Below, in pieces: positions 26,166 to 33,605 of a stretch of DNA of 64,000 nt (the stretch's first letter is position 1; each line of letters opens with the position of its first letter). The notes beneath the pieces are model-generated. The model saw only the letters and a list, made by a program, of their open reading frames with translations, was not told the DNA's origin and did not search any database. The stretch is taken from assembly GCF_003416885.1 (NCBI RefSeq), contig NZ_QVPD01000004.1, forward strand, positions 1 to 64,000, read 5' to 3'. Source of the DNA: Cognatiluteimonas weifangensis. GTDB lineage: Bacteria > Pseudomonadota > Gammaproteobacteria > Xanthomonadales > Xanthomonadaceae. The position numbers and the translations under genes are program-made.

Positions 26166-27260
26166 TCAGTTCAGCTTGGGATTGTTCTCGGCGAAGTACT
26201 CGTGGTTGTCGGCGTTGTTGAGCGCGCCGGCCGGATCGCTGGCGGCGAGATTCTTCGCCCCGGTCTGGCCGTAGACGATGTCGTCGGTGCCGGCGACCAC
26301 GTTGAAGTGGCTCATCTCGTGGATCAGGGTGCCGCCCTTGGAGTCGGTGCCGGCCAGCGGCGCGCTCCAGAAGGCGCGGCAGACGAAGATCTCGTAGGGC
26401 CGGGTCGGGTAGACGTAGGCGTAGTAGTTCTGGTTGCAGCCGCAGTTGATGGTGATCTGGCCGTTGTTCTGGTCCATGGCGCTGTCGATGGCGGCGAAGT
26501 GCTGGCTGGCGGTGCCGTAGCGCGAGGAGGTGTAGGCGCCGAACCAGGTGGTGTAGCGCGAGCCGACCGTGTTGGAAGCCAGGTAGCCCTTGGCGTTCTC
26601 CGAGTAGGCGCGGGCCTGGTTGACCGCGTCGGTCGCGGTCGCGCTCTGGGTCGCCGAGCAGCCGACGAAGCTGATGCCGTTGCCGCTGCCGCCGCCGCAG
26701 TCCTGCTTCTTCGGATTGCACGGCTTGGCCTTGGGGCTGGTGCCGGTCTTGGCGGCGGCACCGTCGCTCCACACCCGCAGCGGCGCGCTGCGCAGCAGCA
26801 TCGGCAAGCCGCGGCTGGTCCGCAGCAGGCTGCCGTCGGACAGCGAGGCGTATTGCAGCGGCGAGGACAGGGCGACCAGGTACTGGCCGCGCCGGCTCAT
26901 GTCGTAGGACGCGGCCAGGTCGACCACGGCGCGATAGCTGCGCCCGGGCGGCAGCACCACGAAGTCCTCGGCGGTCGGCAGGCCGCGCTTGGCCAGCCGG
27001 CCCTGGTAGGCGACCGGGGCGCCATCCAGGCTCACCTGGAAGAGCTTGGCGGTGGGGTCGTTGCCGGGCAGTTGCCAGCCGGGCACGCGCGCTGCCTTGC
27101 GGCTGGTGTTGGTGACGATGACCTCGACCGCGCCATTGGCGGCATACATGCTCACCCGCAACGGATTGGTGGGGGCATTGGGGGCTGCCGCGGCCGCGGC
27201 GGCGATGGCGCCGACCAGCACTGCGGCGCCGGCAATGACGTGCGCGAACGAACCTTTCAT
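26166..27260 (-). CDS. Secreted M35 aspzincin metalloprotease
   Basis: Exported protease of 364 residues. A signal peptide is followed by a beta-rich N-terminal domain (about 40-150) probably acting as propeptide, then the catalytic domain. The zinc motif is H314-EMSH318, and the third ligand aspartate lies in GTDDIVYG, the GTxDxxYG aspzincin signature; the domain resembles peptidyl-Lys endopeptidases. Cysteines in CGGGSGNGISFVGC and INCGCNQ could form disulfides. The start at 27260 has GGAGA upstream. Likely role: extracellular protein digestion. Confidence 0.92.
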   Translation of the reverse strand: MKGSFAHVIAGAAVLVGAIAAAAAAAPNAPTNPLRVSMYAANGAVEVIVTNTSRKAARVPGWQLPGNDPTAKLFQVSLDGAPVAYQGRLAKRGLPTAEDFVVLPPGRSYRAVVDLAASYDMSRRGQYLVALSSPLQYASLSDGSLLRTSRGLPMLLRSAPLRVWSDGAAAKTGTSPKAKPCNPKKQDCGGGSGNGISFVGCSATQSATATDAVNQARAYSENAKGYLASNTVGSRYTTWFGAYTSSRYGTASQHFAAIDSAMDQNNGQITINCGCNQNYYAYVYPTRPYEIFVCRAFWSAPLAGTDSKGGTLIHEMSHFNVVAGTDDIVYGQTGAKNLAASDPAGALNNADNHEYFAENNPKLN

Positions 27261-27393
27261 CGGGAGTCTCCAGCTCGAGAGTGACGGATCCGCCGCGGCG
27301 GACACGCGACCTTACCCCGTCGATTCCGGCGCGCGCACCTTGCAACGCATCATGGCGAAGGTTGGAAGCGGTTACATCGTTGCGGCCCATGCG

Positions 27394-27423
27394 CAAACGA
27401 GGAAGGCCCGCTTGCGCGGGCCT
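27394..27423 (-). terminator. Rho-independent terminator after glycine-zipper lipoprotein
   Basis: On the minus strand AGGCCCGC-GCAA-GCGGGCCT (27404-27423) is followed by TCCTCGTTTG. The stem is perfect; the tail is only moderately T-rich. It sits 35 bp past the lipoprotein stop. Confidence 0.65.
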
Positions 27424-27457
27424 CCGGGGGCAGACTGTCGGCCGGGCGTCGGCGCGG

Positions 27458-27940
27458 TCATTGCGCCCAGGCGCGGCCGTTGTAGACACGCACGTACGAC
27501 CCCTCGCGAATGCCGTCGAGGTCGTCCTGGGTCACCACCGTGGTGCGGCCGTCGCGCATCCGCACGTAGACGTTGTAGCGGCCGTTGTTGGCCTGGGCGC
27601 GGTTCTGGATCGCATTGCCGACCACCGCGCCGGCCGCGGCGCCGACCACGGTGGCGGTGTTGCGGCGACCCGTGCTGTCGGTGTTGTCCTTGGCCAGCTC
27701 GCGCGCCGCCGCCGCGCCGACGATGCCGCCCAGCACCGCGCCGGTAGCGTTGGGCGCGCTGCCGGCGCCGGTGGCGACGGTCTCGATCCGGGTCACGGTG
27801 CCGCAGTCGTAGCAGACGCTGCCGCCGGAGTAGGGCGGTGCGCCGTAGCCGGCGTTGCCGTAGCCGGGCGTGGTGGTGGCGCAGCCGGCCGTGGCAAGGC
27901 CGGCGAGGAGGGCGATGGTACCGAGCAGGCGAATGTTCAT
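27458..27940 (-). CDS. Glycine-zipper 2TM lipoprotein (SlyB/Pcp-like)
   Basis: Outer membrane lipoprotein of 160 residues with lipobox ATAGC, a Tyr/Gly-rich segment and two glycine-zipper stretches (GAVLGGIVGAAAA and TVVGAAAGAVVGNAI). The C-terminal part (YNVYVRMRDGRTTVV to the end) resembles the SlyB tail. Start ATG 27940 was preferred over an upstream in-frame ATG because it directly gives the signal peptide. Family members help stabilise the outer membrane. Confidence 0.85.
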   Translation of the reverse strand: MNIRLLGTIALLAGLATAGCATTTPGYGNAGYGAPPYSGGSVCYDCGTVTRIETVATGAGSAPNATGAVLGGIVGAAAARELAKDNTDSTGRRNTATVVGAAAGAVVGNAIQNRAQANNGRYNVYVRMRDGRTTVVTQDDLDGIREGSYVRVYNGRAWAQ

Positions 27941-28113
27941 GCGATCTCCCGGAATGAGTCGACGCCGGGGCGCCCCGGCCGCGATCATCCTGGGTACGCA
28001 GCAATGAACGGGCGGTCAATCGCGGCGTGTCGGCAGTTGTGCGCGCAACGGACCGTCAGCAGGGATTCATGCGGACTCGCCGGCCTTGCGTGGGAGCGGG
28101 TCTTCGGGCCTTC

Positions 28114-28551
28114 CTAGTTGCGGAAGTCCTGGTGGCACGCCTTGCAGTCCTCGCCGATGTCCTTGAGCGCGGTGCCGACGCCGGCGCAGTTGAGCGGCGG
28201 ACTCGCCAGCACGCCGTCGAGACCGGCACGCAGGTCGCTGGCATGTTCGGCGAAGCGGGCGTCCTCGCGCAGGTCGCCGAACGCCGGCTCGATGTCGTTG
28301 GCCATCATCCGCAGCGTCTGCAGATGCGGCAGGGTGTCGGTGGCGGCGCAACGATTCTGTTCGATGCTGGCCTTGAGCGCGTCGGCGTGCGCGGCCATCA
28401 CGTGCATCACGCTCTCCGGGTAGTGGTCCTTGCGCGCGTCCAGCGCGCGCATCGCCATCAGCGTGGCGACGATGCCCGTGACCAGCCCGATCAGGAACAG
28501 GAAGAAGTAGCGAGCGGCCGCGTTGCCGGCCTGCGAAGCGGATGTGGTCAT
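28114..28551 (-). CDS. Membrane-anchored cytochrome c'-like protein
   Basis: Protein of 145 residues: one N-terminal membrane helix (about 14-36) then a helical periplasmic domain ending in a single haem motif, C136-KAC-H140, five residues before the C terminus. A C-terminal CxxCH after a four-helix bundle is the layout of cytochrome c' and c556, but those are normally soluble with a cleaved signal peptide, whereas here the anchor appears uncleaved. Possible roles: NO/CO binding or electron transfer. It diverges from tcdA. Confidence 0.75.
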   Translation of the reverse strand: MTTSASQAGNAAARYFFLFLIGLVTGIVATLMAMRALDARKDHYPESVMHVMAAHADALKASIEQNRCAATDTLPHLQTLRMMANDIEPAFGDLREDARFAEHASDLRAGLDGVLASPPLNCAGVGTALKDIGEDCKACHQDFRN

Positions 28552-28620
28552 CGGCGCGATCCCGGGGACGAGTGGGCGCACGGTAGCACGCGGCAGCGCG
28601 GCGGTCAGCGTGGCCGCCGC

Positions 28621-28626
28621 TACAAT
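28621..28626 (+). promoter_or_regulatory. Possible -10 box for tcdA
   Basis: TACAAT ends 7 bp before the tcdA ATG at 28634. If used, transcription would start at or next to the start codon, giving a leaderless mRNA. No -35 match is visible. Confidence 0.3.
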
Positions 28627-28633
28627 GGGCCCG

Positions 28634-29428
28634 ATGCGCAAGGACCTGCACGAACGCTTCGCCGGAATCGACCGTTTGTACGGCGCCGGTGCCGTGATGC
28701 GGCTGGCGCAGGCGCGGGTGGCGGTGGTCGGTCTCGGCGGGGTCGGCTCGTGGGCGGCGGAAGCGCTGGCGCGCAGCGCCGTCGGCCGGCTGACGCTGAT
28801 CGACGCCGACGACCTGTGCCTGTCCAACACCAACCGCCAGTTGCCGGCGCTCGCCGGCCAGTACGGCCGCAACAAGGCGCAGGCGCTGGCCGAGCGCGCG
28901 CTGGCGATCAACCCGGCGCTGGAAGTGGCCGCGGTCGAAGCCTTCGTGACGCCGTCCAACCTGGAACAGCTGCTCGGCGGCGGCTTCGACCTGGTGCTCG
29001 ATGCCTGCGACAGCTTCCGCGCCAAGGTCGAGGCGATCGCCTGGTGCCGGCGGCGCAAGCAGCCGATCCTTACCGTGGGTTCGGCCGGCGGCCGCACCGA
29101 CCCGACCCAGGTGCGGGTGCGCGACCTCTCGCGTACCGAGCACGATGCGATGCTGTCGCTGATCCGCCGGAAGCTGCGCGGCGAGTTCGGTTTCCCGAAA
29201 AACGCCGATCGCTATTTCGGGGTGCCGGCGGTGTATTCGCTGGAAAACGTCAAGTACCCGCAGGCCGACGGCAGCGTCTGCGGCGTGCGCCCGCAACTGG
29301 GCCAGGAAGCGGCGCTGAAGCTCGACTGCGGCGCCGGCCTCGGCGCGGCGACCCACGTCACCGGCGCGTTCGCCTTCGCTGCGGCCGGCAAGGCGCTGGA
29401 GATGCTGTTGAAGCGGTTGCCTGCGTAG
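28634..29428 (+). CDS. tcdA: tRNA N6-threonylcarbamoyladenosine dehydratase
   Basis: ATP-dependent E1-like enzyme of 264 residues that cyclises t6A37 to ct6A in tRNAs decoding ANN codons. ThiF/MoeB fold: ARVAVVGLGGVGSWAAEALARS is the Rossmann start, followed by DADDLCLSNTNRQ and FDLVLDACDSFRAKV. It ends with the conserved hydrophobic helix expected of TcdA/CsdL. An in-frame ATG nine bases upstream (28625) is an alternative start. No CsdA/CsdE partner is nearby. Confidence 0.93.
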   Translation: MRKDLHERFAGIDRLYGAGAVMRLAQARVAVVGLGGVGSWAAEALARSAVGRLTLIDADDLCLSNTNRQLPALAGQYGRNKAQALAERALAINPALEVAAVEAFVTPSNLEQLLGGGFDLVLDACDSFRAKVEAIAWCRRRKQPILTVGSAGGRTDPTQVRVRDLSRTEHDAMLSLIRRKLRGEFGFPKNADRYFGVPAVYSLENVKYPQADGSVCGVRPQLGQEAALKLDCGAGLGAATHVTGAFAFAAAGKALEMLLKRLPA

Positions 29429-29522
29429 CGCGATTGCCGGCGCGGGGCCGATGCTGGCTCCGGTTGCGCCGTCCTTGGCGGCAACTCGCACGGCCCGGCC
29501 CGTGCTCTGCGGTTTCCGCCGC

Positions 29523-30320
29523 TCAAACGCTTGCGGCCGGGGCCGCCGGCGGCAGGCCGAACAGGCGTTCGGCGTTGGCCGTGGTCGCCTGCGCGATGGC
29601 CTCGGGTTCCTCGCCGCGCAGCCGGGCGATGGCCTGCAGCACCTGCGGCAGCCGCGCCGGTTCGTTGCGCTGGCCGCGGATGCCGGCGTCGGGCTGGTCG
29701 GGGGCATCGGTTTCCAGCAGCAATTGCTCGATCGGCAGCGCCGCGACGAGCCGTTGCAGGCGCCGGGCGCGCGCATAGGTCACCGGGCCGCCGAGGCCGA
29801 CCAGGAACCCGAGCTTCCACAATTGCGCCGCCTGCTCCGGGCTGCCGGCGTAGCTGTGGACCACGCCGCGCAGCCCGCCGCCGCTGCCGCCGATGCGCCG
29901 GATCGCGGCGATCGCCGCATCCACCGCGCGCCGCGCATGCACGATCAGCGGCAGGTCGAAGGTGCGGGCCAGGCGCAACTGGCCTTCGAAATACGCCAAC
30001 TGCGCGTCGGCATCCAGGCCGTCGACGTAATGGTCCAGCCCGCATTCGCCGATGGCGCACGGGCGCTCGCGTTCGATCCATTCGCGCAGCGCCGTCAGGT
30101 GTTCGGGCCGATGCTGCGCCAGGAACATCGGATGCAGGCCGTAGGCCGGGAACAATCCCGGCGTGGCGGCGCACAGCGCGCGCAGCCTGGGCCAGCCGGC
30201 GGCCGCGACCGCCGGCACGATCTGGCGGGTCACGCCGGCCGCCTGCGCACGCGCGATCACCGCGGCGCGGTCGACGTCGAACTCGTCGGCGTCCAGGTGG
30301 CAATGGCTGTCGACCAGCAT
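29523..30320 (-). CDS. TatD-family metal-dependent deoxyribonuclease/hydrolase
   Basis: TIM-barrel hydrolase of 265 residues with metal-binding DSHCHLD at the N terminus, AIGECGLD, the IVHAR histidine and TDAPDQ near the end. TatD proteins act as 3'-5' DNA/RNA exonucleases or D-Tyr-tRNA-deacylase-like hydrolases; in this family the exact substrate is not predictable from sequence. It sits 2 bp downstream of the small DUF6116-like gene on the same strand, so they are coupled. Confidence 0.92.
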   Translation of the reverse strand: MLVDSHCHLDADEFDVDRAAVIARAQAAGVTRQIVPAVAAAGWPRLRALCAATPGLFPAYGLHPMFLAQHRPEHLTALREWIERERPCAIGECGLDHYVDGLDADAQLAYFEGQLRLARTFDLPLIVHARRAVDAAIAAIRRIGGSGGGLRGVVHSYAGSPEQAAQLWKLGFLVGLGGPVTYARARRLQRLVAALPIEQLLLETDAPDQPDAGIRGQRNEPARLPQVLQAIARLRGEEPEAIAQATTANAERLFGLPPAAPAASV

Positions 30321-30322
30321 CG

Positions 30323-30553
30323 TCAGCGTCGCGGCGAGGCGCCGTCGCCCGGCCCAGCGGGCGCGCCGGGCTTGCGCCGCTTGCGGTTGGCGAGCAGCAG
30401 GGTGCCGAGGCCGAGCAGCAGTTCGTCGGCAAAGGGAATCAGGTCCGGCACCAGGACGTCGGCCACGAACAGGCCGGCTCCCAGCAGGAACAGGCGCGGG
30501 TAGCTCAGCCGCGCGAACCAGCGCAGGACGGGGGCAAGCAGGGGATTGACCAT
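30323..30553 (-). CDS. Small membrane protein, DUF6116-like
   Basis: A 76-residue protein starting MVNPLLAPVLRWFARLSYP, followed by two short hydrophobic segments (LFLLGAGLFVADVLVP and ADELLLGLGTLLLANRKR) and a basic Pro/Gly tail. I recall xanthomonad proteins of this pattern under DUF6116; function unknown. Two bases separate it from tatD. Confidence 0.65.
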   Translation of the reverse strand: MVNPLLAPVLRWFARLSYPRLFLLGAGLFVADVLVPDLIPFADELLLGLGTLLLANRKRRKPGAPAGPGDGASPRR

Positions 30554-30713
30554 GACAGTGCTCCGCAAGGGCCGGACACACGCTAGCAGGCGAACCGGAA
30601 CCAGGTTCACGTTCCGCTCATGCCGCTGCAGCCGGTGTGGGCCGCGTTCAGTCAGCCGGTGGTGCAATCGCCGCGTCCACACAAGCGCGGGTTTCCACCG
30701 CCGGGAGACGACG

Positions 30714-31511
30714 ATGAAGAACAATACCCTTGCCATTGCCCTGGCTGCGCTGCTGGTCGGAGGGGTGGCGGTCGCGGCCTTCCAGAACAACCGCGCCAGC
30801 GCCCCGGAGGCCGCTGCCGACGCCGGCCTGGCCGCCGGCGATGTCGCCGCTGCCGATGGCAGCATCCCCGCCAGCGGCCGCCTCGAGTACGCCCAGGTGA
30901 TCAAGGTCGATCCGGTCACCGAAAAGCAGGAGCTCTACGCCCAGGTGATCGGCACCGAGCCGGTGCGCGAAACCAGCACCACTTCGACCCCGCGCGAGGT
31001 CTGCAACGACGTGGTGGTGCAGGAGCGCCTGCCCGAACGCGACGGCAACGTCGGCGGCACCGTGGCCGGCGCGGTGATCGGCGGCCTGATCGGCAACCAG
31101 GTCGGCGGCGGCGACGGCCGCAAGCTGGCCACGGTCGCCGGCGCGGTCGGCGGCGGCTTCGCCGGGCGCGAGATCGACCGTCGCCACGTCGGCGGCCAGA
31201 TCGTGAACCGTACCGAACGCCAGTGCCGCACCACCACGTCGACCTCGCAGTCCACGCGCACGGTCGCCTGGAACGTGACCTACCGCAATCCCGACGGCAC
31301 CACCGGCAGCCTGCGCACCGACCGCAAGCCGGGCAACCGCATCGCCCTGGGCAGCCAGGAGCAGGTGATTGCCTACGACGTGACCTACCGTTACGACGGC
31401 CAGGAGCGCACGATCCGCATGGACGACAAGCCCGGCGAGCGGCTGCCGGTGATCGACGGCCAGCTCGTGACCCAGGTGGCGGCGGTCGAGGACGGCACGA
31501 CGCGCCAGTAA
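30714..31511 (+). CDS. Glycine-zipper 2TM domain envelope protein
   Basis: Exported 265-residue protein. A signal peptide or anchor (about 5-24) precedes a linker and a repeated pair, YAQVIKVDPVTEKQELYAQV-like, with two related strands. The glycine zipper is GGTVAGAVIGGLIGNQVGGG and its successor AGAVGGGFAGREIDRRH. The C-terminal portion holds two similar beta motifs (WNVTYRNPDG and YDVTYRYDG). Such proteins belong to the SlyB/Rick_17kDa superfamily and line the outer membrane. GGGAG precedes the ATG. No lipobox cysteine is seen. Confidence 0.85.
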   Translation: MKNNTLAIALAALLVGGVAVAAFQNNRASAPEAAADAGLAAGDVAAADGSIPASGRLEYAQVIKVDPVTEKQELYAQVIGTEPVRETSTTSTPREVCNDVVVQERLPERDGNVGGTVAGAVIGGLIGNQVGGGDGRKLATVAGAVGGGFAGREIDRRHVGGQIVNRTERQCRTTTSTSQSTRTVAWNVTYRNPDGTTGSLRTDRKPGNRIALGSQEQVIAYDVTYRYDGQERTIRMDDKPGERLPVIDGQLVTQVAAVEDGTTRQ

Positions 31512-31535
31512 GGGCGTTTCGTCCGCATTCGCACC

Positions 31536-31562
31536 CAGGGGCCCGGCCATGCCGGGCCCCTG
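31536..31562 (+). terminator. Possible terminator hairpin
   Basis: Perfect 12-bp stem CAGGGGCCCGGC with GCCGGGCCCCTG around a CAT loop, 25 bp past the glycine-zipper gene. Only GCGTTTGTG follows, not a proper T tract. Confidence 0.45.
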
Positions 31563-31651
31563 GCGTTTGTGCGCGGGCAGCGCGTGCCCCGGCGCGGCGG
31601 CGCCGATACAATGGCGGTTTCCCCTCCGCCCACGAAAGGCACGCTCCCGCC

Positions 31652-32815
31652 ATGGCCCTGCACCCCTACGATCTGTTCGACGTCCGCTCCCTGCTCAGCG
31701 AGGAGGAGCGCGCGGTGCAGGACACCGTGGCCCGTTTCACCGACGAGCGGGTGCTGCCGATCATCGGCGAGGCCTTCGACCAGGCCCGGTTTCCGAAGGA
31801 ACTGGTGCCGGAGATCGCCGAACTCGGCCTGCTCGGCTCCTCGCTGCCCGAGCAGTACGGCTGCGCCGGCCTCAACGGCGTCAGCTACGGCCTGATCTGC
31901 CAGGAACTGGAGCGCGGCGACAGCGGTATCCGCAGCTTCGTCTCGGTGCAGTCCTCGCTGTGCATGTACCCGATCTACGCCTACGGCAGCGAGGAACAGC
32001 GCCAGCGCTGGCTGCCGGACATGGCCGCGGGCCGGGTGATCGGCTGCTTCGGCCTGACCGAACCGCACGGCGGCTCCGACCCGGCCAACATGAAGACCCA
32101 CGCCCGCAAGGACGGCGGCGACTGGGTGCTCAACGGCTCCAAGATGTGGATCACCAGCGGCAACCTGGCCGACATCGCCATCGTCTGGGCGCAGACCGAC
32201 GACGGCATCCAGGGCTTCGTGCTGGAAAAGGGCATGCCCGGCTTCAGCGCCCAGGAGATCAAGCACAAGATGAGCTTGCGCGCCTCGGTGACCAGCGCGC
32301 TGTTCTTCGACAACGTGCGCGTGCCCGACGCCAACCGCCTGCCGAACGTCAAGGGCCTCAAGGGCCCGCTGGGCTGCCTGACCCAGGCCCGCTACGGCAT
32401 CACCTGGGGCCCGGTCGGCGCCGCCATCGCCTGCCTGCACGAGGCGCTGGAATACAGCAAGGAACGCATCCTGTTCGGCCGCCCGGTGGCCGCCACCCAG
32501 AGCGCGCAGCTCAAGCTCGCCGACATGGCCCGCCGCATCACCACCGCGCAGCTGCTGGTGCTGCAGCTCGGCCGGCTCAAGGACGCCGGCAAGATGGCGC
32601 CGCAGCAGGTGTCGCTGGCGAAGTGGAACAACTGCCGCATGGCCATCGACATCGCCCGCCAGTGCCGCGACCTGCTCGGCGGCGCCGGCATCACCACCGA
32701 GCACGCCGCGATCCGCCACGCGCTGAACCTGGAATCGGTGATCACCTACGAGGGCACCGAGACCGTGCACCAGTTGGTGATCGGCCGCGAGCTGACCGGC
32801 ATCAACGCGTTTTGA
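31652..32815 (+). CDS. gcdH: Acyl-CoA dehydrogenase, glutaryl-CoA type
   Basis: FAD flavoprotein of 387 residues most like glutaryl-CoA dehydrogenase, which oxidises and decarboxylates glutaryl-CoA to crotonyl-CoA in lysine/tryptophan breakdown. Motifs: FGLTEPHGGSDPANMKT, KMWITSGNLADIAIVWAQ, and the C-terminal TYEGTETVHQLVIGRELTG containing the catalytic Glu. A TACAAT (31607-31612) about 40 bp upstream could be its -10. No other glutarate genes are nearby, so substrate is likely but not certain. Confidence 0.85.
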   Translation: MALHPYDLFDVRSLLSEEERAVQDTVARFTDERVLPIIGEAFDQARFPKELVPEIAELGLLGSSLPEQYGCAGLNGVSYGLICQELERGDSGIRSFVSVQSSLCMYPIYAYGSEEQRQRWLPDMAAGRVIGCFGLTEPHGGSDPANMKTHARKDGGDWVLNGSKMWITSGNLADIAIVWAQTDDGIQGFVLEKGMPGFSAQEIKHKMSLRASVTSALFFDNVRVPDANRLPNVKGLKGPLGCLTQARYGITWGPVGAAIACLHEALEYSKERILFGRPVAATQSAQLKLADMARRITTAQLLVLQLGRLKDAGKMAPQQVSLAKWNNCRMAIDIARQCRDLLGGAGITTEHAAIRHALNLESVITYEGTETVHQLVIGRELTGINAF

Positions 32816-32915
32816 CCGGGGCCGCCGGCCGCCGTCGGCGACCGCGCGGAAGGCGATGGACTTGGGCGTGGGACGGCAGCGCGTTGCCGCCGTCGGCGCG
32901 GAGGAACGGAACGGC

Positions 32916-33557
32916 ATGATCAGGATCTACGGGCTTTCGGCCTCCGGCAACTGCCACAAGCTGCGGATGCTGCTGGAACATCTGGGGCGCCCGTACCAGT
33001 GGATCGAGATCGACAGCTTTGCCGGCCAGACCCGGACTCCGGAGTTCCTGGCGCTCAACCCCAACGGCCGGATTCCGGTGCTGCAGCTGCAGGATGGCCG
33101 CTGCCTGGCCGAGTCCGACGCGATCCTGCACTGGCTGGCCGAAGGCACGCGCTACCTGCCCACGGACCCGTGGCTGCATGCCCAGGCCCTGTCCTGGATG
33201 TTCTTCGAGCAGTACAGCCACGAGCCTTACCTCGCGGTGGTGCATTCGATCCGCGGCATGATGGCGGCCGACTCGCCGCGACGCATGGAACTGCCGCGGC
33301 TGCTGGAACGCGGCCGGCAGTCGCTGGCGGTGATGGAGCGCCACCTGGGAGACGCCGCCTGGTTTAGCGGCCCGGACTACGGCGTCGCCGACATCGCGCT
33401 GTACCCCAACACCAGCCTGGCGCCGCGTTGCGGCTTCGACCTGGCGCCGTACCCGAAATTGCGCGACTGGATGGCGCGGATCGAGGCGCAGCCCGGTTTC
33501 GTCGCCCTGCCGCCGGCCACGCCCGAGGTTGCCGCCCGCCTGGCGCTGCCGGTCTGA
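32916..33557 (+). CDS. Glutathione S-transferase family protein
   Basis: Cytosolic 213-residue GST. The N-terminal thioredoxin-like half (1-80) has YGLSASGNCHKLRMLLEHLG, cis-Pro motif GRIPVLQL and DAILHWLAEGTRYLP binding glutathione; the C-terminal half is helical. The sequence resembles the xanthomonad YfcG/theta-type branch. ATG 32916 is chosen because the upstream in-frame ATG at 32856 lacks a ribosome site and its extra residues are non-conserved. Substrate unknown. Confidence 0.88.
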   Translation: MIRIYGLSASGNCHKLRMLLEHLGRPYQWIEIDSFAGQTRTPEFLALNPNGRIPVLQLQDGRCLAESDAILHWLAEGTRYLPTDPWLHAQALSWMFFEQYSHEPYLAVVHSIRGMMAADSPRRMELPRLLERGRQSLAVMERHLGDAAWFSGPDYGVADIALYPNTSLAPRCGFDLAPYPKLRDWMARIEAQPGFVALPPATPEVAARLALPV

Positions 33558-33605
33558 GTTGCCGGCCCGGCCTTCCTTCACTTCCGCTCGTTGGCGACTT
33601 TCGAC

